DNA from: an uncultured Actinomycetes bacterium
Lineage (GTDB): Bacteria > Actinomycetota > Actinomycetes > S36-B12 > UBA5976
DNA: 7,098 bases
Reading direction: 5' to 3'
Assembly (NCBI GenBank): GCA_903925705.1
Contig: CAIYGJ010000191.1
Coordinates: forward strand, 1-7,098
Both the position numbers and the translations under genes were made by a program. Positions 1-4,765 of this stretch are shown here, one piece after another. The notes beneath the pieces are model-generated. The model had not been told where the DNA came from. It saw nothing but the letters and a program-made list of their open reading frames with translations, and did no database searches. Numbering within the stretch: position 1 is the stretch's first letter; each line of letters opens with the position of its first letter.

Positions 1-470
1 AGACTTTTAATGGATTCCAGTCTTCGAGCCATGGAGTTTTTACCACCGGCGGTGTTTTCAATCAGGACTGGAACTTTCATATCTAACTGAGCCAAGGCTT
101 TAACCCAGTTATCAATTCCAGCTTGTGGGTCATCACCGTCAGTTACATGGCCGCCATGAACAATGACTGCCTTGGCTCCTACTGCGGCCGCTGCATCAAC
201 ATCCGTTTGGAGCAATTTACGGCTTGGGATTCGAACTTTGTTATTGGTGGTAGCCACATTGATGATGTATCTAGCGTGAACGTAGATACCGATACCTGCA
301 GCTTCGGAACTGGCCTTTAGGCCCTGGGCTCCATCAGCATGGGGGAAAATCGATCCTTTCCAGCCCTGGGGATCTGCCAGAAAAATCTGGATATGGTCTA
401 GTCCAAGCTCCTTGGCTGCGGCGATTGGATCATCGCCTCCGACATGTGACCCAATTGCTAAATTTCCCAT
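1..470 (-). CDS. nfo: Endonuclease IV (AP endonuclease), N-terminal part, truncated by window edge
   Basis: This is the apurinic/apyrimidinic endonuclease of base-excision repair, a zinc-dependent TIM-barrel enzyme that cuts 5' of abasic sites. It is read from the reverse complement, starting at the ATG at 470-468, and stays open for 156 codons to the left edge, so the C-terminal part is missing. The protein opens with GSHV and has QIFLADPQGWK near residues 28-38. It then shows the zinc-ligand regions YVHARYIIN (H65), VIVHGGHV (H105) and LIENTAGG (E138), equivalent by position to E. coli H69, H109 and E145. The remaining ligands lie outside the window. Similarity to the mycobacterial Nfo/End protein is high from memory. 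The gene is divergent from rpsF. No Shine-Dalgarno precedes the ATG; a -10-like TACCCT ends six bases before it, which suggests a leaderless transcript. Confidence 0.95.
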   Translation of the reverse strand, partial: MGNLAIGSHVGGDDPIAAAKELGLDHIQIFLADPQGWKGSIFPHADGAQGLKASSEAAGIGIYVHARYIINVATTNNKVRIPSRKLLQTDVDAAAAVGAKAVIVHGGHVTDGDDPQAGIDNWVKALAQLDMKVPVLIENTAGGKNSMARRLESIKS

Positions 471-482
471 GAATTAAGGGTA
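471..482 (-). promoter_or_regulatory. Candidate leaderless promoter (-10) of nfo
   Basis: On the minus strand, TACCCT (482-477) fits the actinobacterial -10 pattern TANNNT. It is followed by six bases (TAATTC) and then the nfo ATG, so transcription would start at or next to the start codon. There is no purine-rich Shine-Dalgarno in this stretch, which agrees with a leaderless start. No convincing -35 hexamer is visible. The place where it should be overlaps the inverted repeat at 498-525. The call is inferred from spacing. Confidence 0.4.
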
Positions 483-497
483 CTTGGCTTGGTATCA

Positions 498-525
498 CTG
501 GGTTTGCCCGCCCAATCAAACCCAG
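498..525. repeat. Perfect 9-bp inverted repeat, possible operator in the nfo-rpsF divergent region
   Basis: CTGGGTTTG (498-506) and CAAACCCAG (517-525) are exact reverse complements separated by 10 bases (507-516). The repeat lies between two divergent genes, so it cannot serve as a terminator for either. It covers the expected -35 position of the nfo promoter, and as a dyad of about 28 bp it would suit a dimeric repressor. If nfo transcription starts farther upstream, it would instead form a hairpin in the nfo leader. The protein that might bind is unknown. Confidence 0.5.
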
Positions 526-544
526 GTCTAGCTGGCTCAGCACC

Positions 545-552
545 TGTGCACA
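545..552. repeat. Short palindrome TGTGCACA flanked by ACC/GGT arms
   Basis: TGTGCACA is a perfect 8-bp palindrome, and ACC on its left and AGGT on its right extend the dyad imperfectly to about 542-556. It sits just upstream of the T-run at the expected rpsF -35 region, a typical place for an operator. A palindrome this short can occur by chance, so only the symmetry is certain. Confidence 0.25.
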
Positions 553-555
553 AGG

Positions 556-585
556 TTTTTTGGGCTAGGAAAAATGCCCTAGACT
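556..585 (+). promoter_or_regulatory. Candidate promoter of the rpsF-ssb-rpsR-rplI operon
   Basis: TAGACT at 580-585 matches the TANNNT -10 pattern. Seventeen bases upstream is a poor -35 candidate, TTTTTG (557-562). Transcription would begin near 591-593, just before the folded S6:S18 leader that starts at 600, which makes the arrangement coherent. The -10 overlaps a small inverted repeat, CTAGG (565-569) and CCTAG (578-582). The -35 is weak, so the assignment rests mainly on the -10 and on position. Confidence 0.4.
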
Positions 586-599
586 AAAGGTTCTTGATC

Positions 600-642
600 C
601 CTCCTGCCACGGAAAGACCGTGGCCGATTAGTCCACAGGAGG
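600..642 (+). ncRNA. S6:S18 ribosomal-protein leader (autoregulatory RNA motif) of rpsF
   Basis: The rpsF leader folds into two stacked helices with a one-sided bulge. The outer helix P1 pairs 600-606 (CCTCCTG) with 636-642 (CAGGAGG), seven pairs. The inner hairpin pairs 607-612 (CCACGG) with 618-623 (CCGTGG), six pairs closing an AAAGA loop. Between 623 and 636 on the 3' side is a 12-base unpaired segment that begins with CCG (624-626). This layout, including the CCG in the bulge, matches the known S6:S18-binding leader, which imitates the 16S rRNA site of the two proteins. The 3' strand of P1 contains AGGAGG (637-642), the rpsF Shine-Dalgarno, so folding or protein binding would block translation. 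rpsF and rpsR, whose products would bind, are both in this operon. Pairing is seen directly; regulation is inferred from the family. Confidence 0.88.
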
Positions 643-653
643 TGGGTATCAGT

Positions 654-944
654 ATGCGTCACTACGAAGTTGTAGTAATTCTCGATCCCGAGCTCGAAGA
701 GCGAACAGTTGCACCATCACTAGATGCGTTTCTTAACGTAGTCAAGACCGATGGCGGCACAGTTGGCAAAGTCGATATCTGGGGTCGTCGCCGCTTGGCT
801 TACGAAATCAATAAAAAGGGTGAAGGAATCTACGCCCTACTAGACATCAATTGCTCATCAGCAGCAGTTGCTGAACTCGATCGTCAGTTGGGACTTAATG
901 AATCAGTGCTTCGCACTAAAGTCATGCGTCTCGACGTGAAGTAG
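654..944 (+). CDS. rpsF: 30S ribosomal protein S6 (bS6)
   Basis: Small-subunit ribosomal protein S6, which pairs with S18 on the platform of the 30S subunit. The product is 96 residues, the usual length. It starts MRHYEVVVILDPEL and has the family segment WGRRRLAYEINKKGEGIYALL at residues 43-63. The start is the ATG at 654, because AGGAGG at 637-642 lies 11 bases upstream and the protein then begins exactly as family members do. An in-frame TTG at 594 would run back through the structured leader and is rejected. It is the first gene of rpsF-ssb-rpsR-rplI and stops nine bases before ssb. Expression is probably feedback-controlled by the S6:S18 complex through the leader RNA. Confidence 0.97.
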   Translation: MRHYEVVVILDPELEERTVAPSLDAFLNVVKTDGGTVGKVDIWGRRRLAYEINKKGEGIYALLDINCSSAAVAELDRQLGLNESVLRTKVMRLDVK

Positions 945-953
945 AGGTCCGTC

Positions 954-1415
954 ATGGCACAAGGAGACGTAGTAGTAACAGTTATTGGAAACCTAACCGG
1001 TGACCCAGAACTGCGCTTTACTCCAAATGGCCAGGCTGTCGCATCATTCACAGTTGCTTCAACAACTCGAATGCTCGACAAAGCGACCAATGAATGGAAA
1101 GACGGCGACACATTATTTTTGCGTTGCAGCGTCTGGCGTCAATATGCCGAGAACGTAGCCGAATCATTAACAAAGGGAACTCGCGTTCTAGTTACCGGCC
1201 GCTTGAAGCAGCGTTCATATGAAACTAAGGAAGGCGAAAAGCGCACCGTAGTTGAAATGGATGTCGATGACGTCGGTCCAGCTCTACGTAATGCCACTGC
1301 AAAAGTAAGTCGGGTTGCACGTACCGACAGCGGATACAGCGGCGGCGGAGCAGCAGCACCATCCGAAGATCCTTGGGCCGCACCAGCGCCTGCAGGAGAC
1401 GAACCTCCGTTCTAA
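954..1415 (+). CDS. ssb: Single-stranded DNA-binding protein
   Basis: SSB coats single-stranded DNA in replication, recombination and repair, normally as a homotetramer. The product has 153 residues. The OB-fold covers about residues 4-112, with the typical IGNLTGDPELRFTPNGQAVASFTVA early strands, FLRCSVWRQYAENVAESLTKGTRVLVTGRL (about 55-84) and QRSYETKEGEKRT. A Gly/Ala/Pro-rich linker, about 121-147, leads to the acidic tip GDEPPF at the very C-terminus, the docking peptide for partner proteins. AGAGG at 943-947, overlapping the rpsF stop codon, is the likely ribosome-binding site, six bases before the ATG. Placement between rpsF and rpsR is the common bacterial arrangement. The linker is short compared with some actinobacterial SSBs. 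Confidence 0.97.
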   Translation: MAQGDVVVTVIGNLTGDPELRFTPNGQAVASFTVASTTRMLDKATNEWKDGDTLFLRCSVWRQYAENVAESLTKGTRVLVTGRLKQRSYETKEGEKRTVVEMDVDDVGPALRNATAKVSRVARTDSGYSGGGAAAPSEDPWAAPAPAGDEPPF

Positions 1416-1490
1416 CGAACGATCCCATCCAACTCAACATTTGTTGAACAACCATTCCGGATAGAACCGGGCTTCCAGAGGAGCACCACA

Positions 1491-1727
1491 ATGGCTAAGC
1501 CACCAATTAAGAAATTCAAGCCGAAGGTTTGTGCATTCTGCGGTAAAAATGCTGCAGCAATTGACTACAAAGACATTCCAACCTTGCGTAAGTTCATTTC
1601 TGATCGCGGCAAGATTCGCGCTCGTCGAGTAACAGGTAACTGCACTCAGCACCAGCGTGATATTGCAAACGCAGTAAAGAACGCTCGCGAGATTGCATTA
1701 CTTCCATACACATCAACAGCGCGATAA
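1491..1727 (+). CDS. rpsR: 30S ribosomal protein S18 (bS18), zinc-binding C+ form
   Basis: Small-subunit ribosomal protein S18, partner of S6. The 78-residue product contains DYKDIPTLRKFISDRGKIRARRVTGNCTQHQRDIANAVKNAREIALLPYTS (residues 25-75), the conserved core. It keeps the zinc-ribbon ligands of the C+ type: CAFC (C14, C17) and CTQH (C51, H54). Actinobacteria often carry a second, cysteine-free S18 made under zinc starvation; only the zinc form is in this window. GAGGAG (1478-1483) lies seven bases before the ATG. The 75-base gap after ssb has no terminator, so the gene is presumably cotranscribed. It holds only a short symmetric element, TCAACA/TGTTGA at 1434-1447. Confidence 0.97.
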   Translation: MAKPPIKKFKPKVCAFCGKNAAAIDYKDIPTLRKFISDRGKIRARRVTGNCTQHQRDIANAVKNAREIALLPYTSTAR

Positions 1728-1740
1728 GGGGAGATGACTT

Positions 1741-2184
1741 ATGAAACTTATTTTGACTCAAGAAGTCACCGGCCTTGGTAGTGCCGGCGATGTTGTAGAT
1801 GTGAAGCCAGGATTTGGCCGTAACTTTCTAGTCCCACAGGGTCTTGCAACAGCATGGACTCGCGGCGGCGAAAAGCAAGTTACTCAAATCAAGCGCGCCC
1901 GCAACAAGCGTTCAGTACGCGATCTAGATCATGCATTGGAAATCAAAGCAGCTCTTGAAGCCGCTCCAATCGTGATTTCAGCTCGTGCTGGCAGCGAAGG
2001 ACGCCTATTTGGTTCCATCACTGTGGGAGATATTGCTTCTGCTATACGCGTTGTTGACGTTGATAAGCGCAAGATTGTTCTTGCCTCACCAATCAAAACA
2101 GCCGGTCGTCATGAAATCACAGTTCGCCTACATGCAGATGGTTTGGCGACTGTTGCTCTTGATGTACGAGGTAGCAAGAAGTAG
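1741..2184 (+). CDS. rplI: 50S ribosomal protein L9 (bL9)
   Basis: Large-subunit protein L9, an elongated protein at the base of the L1 stalk that helps keep the reading frame. The product has 147 residues, typical for the family. The N-terminal rRNA-binding domain (1 to about 50) carries the L9 signature around GLGSAGDVVDVKPGFGRNFL (11-30). A connecting helix follows (about 41-75), and the C-terminal domain begins near ARAGSEGRLFGSIT (81-94). GGGGAG just upstream acts as the ribosome-binding site, and only 13 bases separate the gene from rpsR. It is the last gene of the operon and is followed at once by a strong terminator. The replicative helicase dnaB, which often follows rplI, is not here. 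Confidence 0.97.
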   Translation: MKLILTQEVTGLGSAGDVVDVKPGFGRNFLVPQGLATAWTRGGEKQVTQIKRARNKRSVRDLDHALEIKAALEAAPIVISARAGSEGRLFGSITVGDIASAIRVVDVDKRKIVLASPIKTAGRHEITVRLHADGLATVALDVRGSKK

Positions 2185-2195
2185 CAAACTGTCAT

Positions 2196-2231
2196 AAAGA
2201 ATGCCCACGATTTATCGTGGGCATTCTTTTT
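2196..2231 (+). terminator. Intrinsic terminator of the rpsF-rplI operon
   Basis: A perfect 15-bp stem pairs 2196-2210 (AAAGAATGCCCACGA) with 2215-2229 (TCGTGGGCATTCTTT) around a TTTA loop, followed by a T-run (2227-2231). The A-run at the base of the 5' arm mirrors the T-run, so the element could work in both directions. It begins 11 bases after the rplI stop codon. Confidence 0.95.
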
Positions 2232-2298
2232 CATTAATGATTATTGTTGAGTAAGTTTTGTATTCGCTGGATGTCTAAAGTTGTGCGAGAATTGGGCC

Positions 2299-2817
2299 AT
2301 GACTTCAACAATGACTTTGCATACAAATCACGGTGATATCAACATCAACATCTTTGATAATCACGCACCAAAGACCGTAAAAAACATTCTCGGCTTAGCT
2401 GATGGTTCAGTCGAATGGACACATCCAGCAACCGGCGAAAAATCTACTACTCCGATCTATGACGGAACTATCTTTCATCGCATCATTCCTGGTTTCATGA
2501 TTCAAGCTGGTGACCCACTCGGTCAAGGTACCGGAGGTCCTGGATTCAAATTTGAAGACGAACCACATCCAGAATTAGTTTTTGATCGCCCATACCTACT
2601 TGCAATGGCAAATGCTGGACCGAATACAAATGGATCACAGTTCTTCATCACCGTTGCACCAACTACATGGTTGAACTTCAAGCACACAATCTTTGGTGAA
2701 GTTGCAGATCAAGCTGGTCGCGATGTTGTCGATGCAATTGCAAACGTGCCAACTGGACAAATGGATCGCCCAGTTAATGACGTAGTAATCGAAAGCGTTA
2801 CTGTCTCTCGAGGTTAA
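2299..2817 (+). CDS. ppiA: Peptidyl-prolyl cis-trans isomerase, cyclophilin type
   Basis: Cyclophilin that speeds cis-trans isomerisation of proline peptide bonds. No signal peptide is visible, so it should be cytoplasmic. From the ATG at 2299 the product has 172 residues. The active-site segments are FHRIIPGFMIQAGDP (59-73, catalytic R61, with F66, M67 and Q69), LAMANAGPNTNGSQFFIT (101-118) and WLNFKHTIFGEV (124-135). A tryptophan occupies the position of human CypA W121, which contacts cyclosporin; I recall mycobacterial PpiA lacking it. The start is uncertain: an in-frame TTG at 2281 gives 178 residues and an ATG at 2311 gives 168. None has a good Shine-Dalgarno. TAAAGT at 2276-2281 could be a -10 giving a very short leader. 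Rhomboid follows after two bases. Confidence 0.95.
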   Translation: MTSTMTLHTNHGDININIFDNHAPKTVKNILGLADGSVEWTHPATGEKSTTPIYDGTIFHRIIPGFMIQAGDPLGQGTGGPGFKFEDEPHPELVFDRPYLLAMANAGPNTNGSQFFITVAPTTWLNFKHTIFGEVADQAGRDVVDAIANVPTGQMDRPVNDVVIESVTVSRG

Positions 2818-2819
2818 GC

Positions 2820-3629
2820 GTGAGCAACACTTGTTTTCGCCATACCGATAGCGAGGCTTACGTATCTTGCGGTCGCTGTGATCGCAAGATATGTCCTGAC
2901 TGCATGATTAGCGCGCCTGTTGGATTTCAATGTCCCGAATGTGTTGGATCCGCAAACGTGGCGGTTCCGAAAACGAAATTTGGTGGCTCATTTAACTCAG
3001 TTCCAAAAGTCACCCGCGCAATTCTGGTTATCTGTGTTGGCATTTTTGCGCTGTCGTTAGTTCTCGGAAGCTTTGCTATGGCCTTTGGAATGATTCCAGC
3101 AGCAATTGCACAGGGTGAATGGTGGCGGTTAATTACTTCAACTTTGCTGCACGGCAGCATTTTGCATTTGTTGTTTAACATGTATGCGCTTTATTGGCTT
3201 GGCCCACAACTTGAACTATCTCTCGGGCACTCACGTTTTGCAGCGCTATACATTTTGTCTGCACTAGGTGGTTCCGTAGCTTCGTATTGGTTTTCGGATA
3301 TAAACACAGTTTCAGTAGGTGCCAGTGGGGCAATCTTTGGTTTGATAACAGCAACAATTGTTATTGGTCGCCAAATGCGTACCGATGTTTCGCAGCTAGT
3401 GGTCCTACTTGGTATCAACGTTGTGATCGGATTTGCACAACCTGGCATAGATTGGCGAGCGCACTTTGGCGGCGCTATCACTGGCGCCGCTATTGCAGTT
3501 ATCTACACCAAAGGCACCAGGCTTAACCGGGATCAAATCCATCGAATTGGATTGTCTGGAATTTTTGCAGTTTTAGTCCTGGCCACCTTGGCCAGAAATG
3601 CCCAAGTTTCTGCCTTACTTGGCGTTTAA
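2820..3629 (+). CDS. Rhomboid-family intramembrane serine protease with N-terminal zinc-finger module
   Basis: Membrane protease of the rhomboid family, 269 residues, starting at GTG 2820 two bases after the ppiA stop codon. GAGG at 2810-2813 is the likely ribosome-binding site, and the two genes are probably translationally coupled. The N-terminal 41 residues hold C5-x2-H8, C17-x2-C20, C25-x2-C28 and C38-x2-C41, a B-box-like arrangement able to bind two zinc ions. Hydrophobic segments follow at about 66-92, 106-128, 139-157, 162-183, 193-207, 214-230 and 243-260. Catalytic features are present: WWR (101-103), HLLFNMYAL with N120, GASGAIFG with nucleophile S169, and DWRAHFGG with H215. The Ser-His dyad is intact, so an active protease is expected. 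Substrates cannot be told from sequence. Similar zinc-finger rhomboids next to ppiA are, from memory, found in Streptomyces. Confidence 0.94.
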   Translation: MSNTCFRHTDSEAYVSCGRCDRKICPDCMISAPVGFQCPECVGSANVAVPKTKFGGSFNSVPKVTRAILVICVGIFALSLVLGSFAMAFGMIPAAIAQGEWWRLITSTLLHGSILHLLFNMYALYWLGPQLELSLGHSRFAALYILSALGGSVASYWFSDINTVSVGASGAIFGLITATIVIGRQMRTDVSQLVVLLGINVVIGFAQPGIDWRAHFGGAITGAAIAVIYTKGTRLNRDQIHRIGLSGIFAVLVLATLARNAQVSALLGV

Positions 3630-3663
3630 CTCTTGGTGATCGTTTGAATTTGCAAGCCGCTAA

Positions 3664-3717
3664 AAATACCGTGCCCCGCAGAAATACGGTGCCCTTGAAA
3701 AATACAGGTAAGGTTTA
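3664..3717 (+). repeat. Three degenerate 18-bp tandem repeats upstream of crgA
   Basis: AAATAC recurs at 3664, 3682 and 3700, exactly 18 bases apart. Units 1 and 2 also share the next positions (AAATAC, C or G, GTGCCC), while unit 3 keeps AAATAC and then diverges into the crgA start region. ACCGT (3668-3672) and ACGGT (3686-3690) form an additional inverted repeat across units 1 and 2. The array fills most of the 91-base gap between the rhomboid gene and crgA, right where a regulator or RNA polymerase would bind. The function is unknown. Confidence 0.6.
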
Positions 3718-3720
3718 AGC
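3709..3720 (+). promoter_or_regulatory. crgA start region: leaderless -10 or Shine-Dalgarno
   Basis: TAAGGT (3709-3714) fits TANNNT and lies six bases before the crgA ATG, the same geometry seen for nfo, so a leaderless transcript is possible. The same bases contain AAGG (3710-3713), seven bases from the ATG, which could equally act as a Shine-Dalgarno on a longer transcript. No -35 consensus is visible at the correct spacing. The sequence alone cannot separate the two readings. Confidence 0.35.
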
Positions 3721-3987
3721 ATGCCTAAGTCAAAGTTACGCAAAACTAAAGAACCTGCATATACGCCACCACCGGCCAAGGTGCCAGAGTCATTTAAGGT
3801 CGGAAATCCAGTCTGGCTAGCTCCAGTAATGGTGACAATGTTCATCCTGGGACTGCTGTGGATAGTGGTGTTCTACCTTGTCGGTAGCCAAGTGCCAATT
3901 ATGTCCGATTTAGGCAATCTAGCTAATGTGCTCATTGGGTTTGCCCTTATTGGCATTGGGTTTGCACTAGCCACTCGCTGGAAGTAA
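3721..3987 (+). CDS. crgA: Cell division protein CrgA
   Basis: Small integral membrane protein of the actinobacterial divisome. In mycobacteria it interacts with FtsZ, FtsQ, FtsI and CwsA and helps localise septal peptidoglycan synthesis; in Streptomyces it affects sporulation septation. The product has 88 residues, close to family length. It starts with the hallmark MPKSKLRK, followed by a basic, proline-rich cytoplasmic tail (to about 30) with PPPAKVPESFKVGNPVW. Two membrane helices follow, about 31-53 and 65-84, joined by a short loop, and the protein ends in the typical ATRWK. It lies downstream of ppiA and the rhomboid gene, as in other actinobacteria. Three 18-bp repeats precede it. A one-mismatch DnaA-box-like word lies inside the gene at 3857-3865 and may be chance. 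Confidence 0.94.
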   Translation: MPKSKLRKTKEPAYTPPPAKVPESFKVGNPVWLAPVMVTMFILGLLWIVVFYLVGSQVPIMSDLGNLANVLIGFALIGIGFALATRWK

Positions 3988-4014
3988 ATGACATGGGTGT
4001 AATTCCTCCCCAGC

Positions 4015-4035
4015 GGTGGATAACCCTGTGGATAA
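4015..4035. promoter_or_regulatory. Two tandem DnaA boxes upstream of the DUF881 gene
   Basis: TGTGGATAA (4027-4035) is the exact reverse complement of the classical DnaA box TTATCCACA. GGTGGATAA (4015-4023) differs from it at one position. They have the same orientation, 12 bases apart start to start with a three-base spacer. They fill the end of the 52-base gap between crgA and the DUF881 start codon at 4040. The surrounding genes are usually close to oriC in actinobacteria, so DnaA binding is plausible. Two boxes are too few for an origin; a titration or transcription-control site is more likely. Confidence 0.6.
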
Positions 4036-4039
4036 GTAA

Positions 4040-4744
4040 ATGAGAAGTCTTTCAAAACGGACTAAAACCACCCTAGTAACGGGGGCGGCCGCGCTTGCCG
4101 GCTTCCTTTTCATAGCTAGCGGAATTACCGCAGATGGTACTAATTTGCGCACCGGAGGTCTGGAGGATCTGCGCAGCTTAGTTCTGGATCGGGCCAACAA
4201 AGTCGGGGTTTTGCAATCCAAAGTGGATACTTTAGCCACTGAAGTTAATGATCTTTCGATTACCAAAGTTGATCCCGCGTTAAGTTCGCAAATCAGCCAG
4301 CTAGAACAAGCAACCGGCCTCACACCAATTTCCGGCTCGGCACTACGGATTTCACTTGATGACGCGCCGCGCGACCCTGGGACACCACTTCCAACTGGAG
4401 TCGTTCCAGATGATTTAGTAGTGCATCAACAAGATGTCCAGTCAGTTGTCAATGCAATGTGGCGCGGTGGCGCAACTGCAGTCCAAGTTATGGATCAACG
4501 AATAATCAGTACGACGGCAATTCGCTGCGTGGGTAACACGTTGCTTCTACAAGGACAGGTTTATTCGCCACCATTTATTGTTACTGCAATCGGAAACACT
4601 CCAGAATTGCAGCAGGCACTTAATGACGAGCCTGGCGTTACTTTGTATCGCGAATACGTGAAGAGGCTAAATCTTGGTTGGGATGTTTCTATCTTGAACC
4701 AAACGACGATTCCAGCCTGGCAAGGATCTATCGAGCTTCCTTAG
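4040..4744 (+). CDS. DUF881 family membrane-anchored protein (Rv0012-like)
   Basis: Protein of unknown biochemical function found beside crgA and pknB in many actinobacteria. The product has 234 residues. A basic start (MRSLSKRTK) precedes a hydrophobic segment at about 11-29, either a signal anchor or an uncleaved signal, so most of the protein should face outside. Residues about 42-92 are rich in heptad-like hydrophobics and charged residues and probably form a coiled coil. The DUF881 domain occupies about 100-227, with the diagnostic DLVVHQQDVQSVVNAMWRGGATAV (125-148) and IRCVGNTLLLQGQVYSPPFIVTAIG (161-185). The ATG at 4040 has only a weak GGAT ribosome-binding site and lies four bases after a DnaA box. 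It converges with pabA across a 19-base gap. The role is probably envelope or division related, inferred from neighbours only. Confidence 0.88.
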   Translation: MRSLSKRTKTTLVTGAAALAGFLFIASGITADGTNLRTGGLEDLRSLVLDRANKVGVLQSKVDTLATEVNDLSITKVDPALSSQISQLEQATGLTPISGSALRISLDDAPRDPGTPLPTGVVPDDLVVHQQDVQSVVNAMWRGGATAVQVMDQRIISTTAIRCVGNTLLLQGQVYSPPFIVTAIGNTPELQQALNDEPGVTLYREYVKRLNLGWDVSILNQTTIPAWQGSIELP

Positions 4745-4751
4745 TTTTGAA

Positions 4752-4765
4752 AAGTTTGCAAACTT
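4752..4765. repeat. Perfect 14-bp palindrome in the convergent gap
   Basis: AAGTTTGCAAACTT is its own reverse complement. It lies in the 19-base gap between the converging DUF881 and pabA genes and reaches into the pabA stop codon (TAA, read at 4766-4764). As RNA it would form only a weak AT-rich hairpin. On the minus strand the bases that follow include TTTT, so a weak terminator for the pknB-pabA transcript is possible. A protein-binding site is the alternative. Confidence 0.45.

Noticed and set aside
123..320. Plus-strand open frame of 65 codons
   Set aside because: It is antisense to nfo, whose minus-strand frame has clear endonuclease IV motifs; the plus-strand protein resembles nothing.
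594..653. N-terminal extension of rpsF from a TTG at 594
   Set aside because: These 20 codons cover the S6:S18 leader and the Shine-Dalgarno, and S6 proteins begin at MRHYEVV.
1434..1447. TCAACA/TGTTGA symmetric element between ssb and rpsR
   Set aside because: The two-base spacer is too short for an RNA hairpin loop, there is no T-run, and it is inside an operon; it is probably chance.
3988..4039. Replication origin between crgA and DUF881
   Set aside because: Only two DnaA boxes lie in a 52-base gap, there is no AT-rich unwinding region, and dnaA and dnaN are not adjacent.
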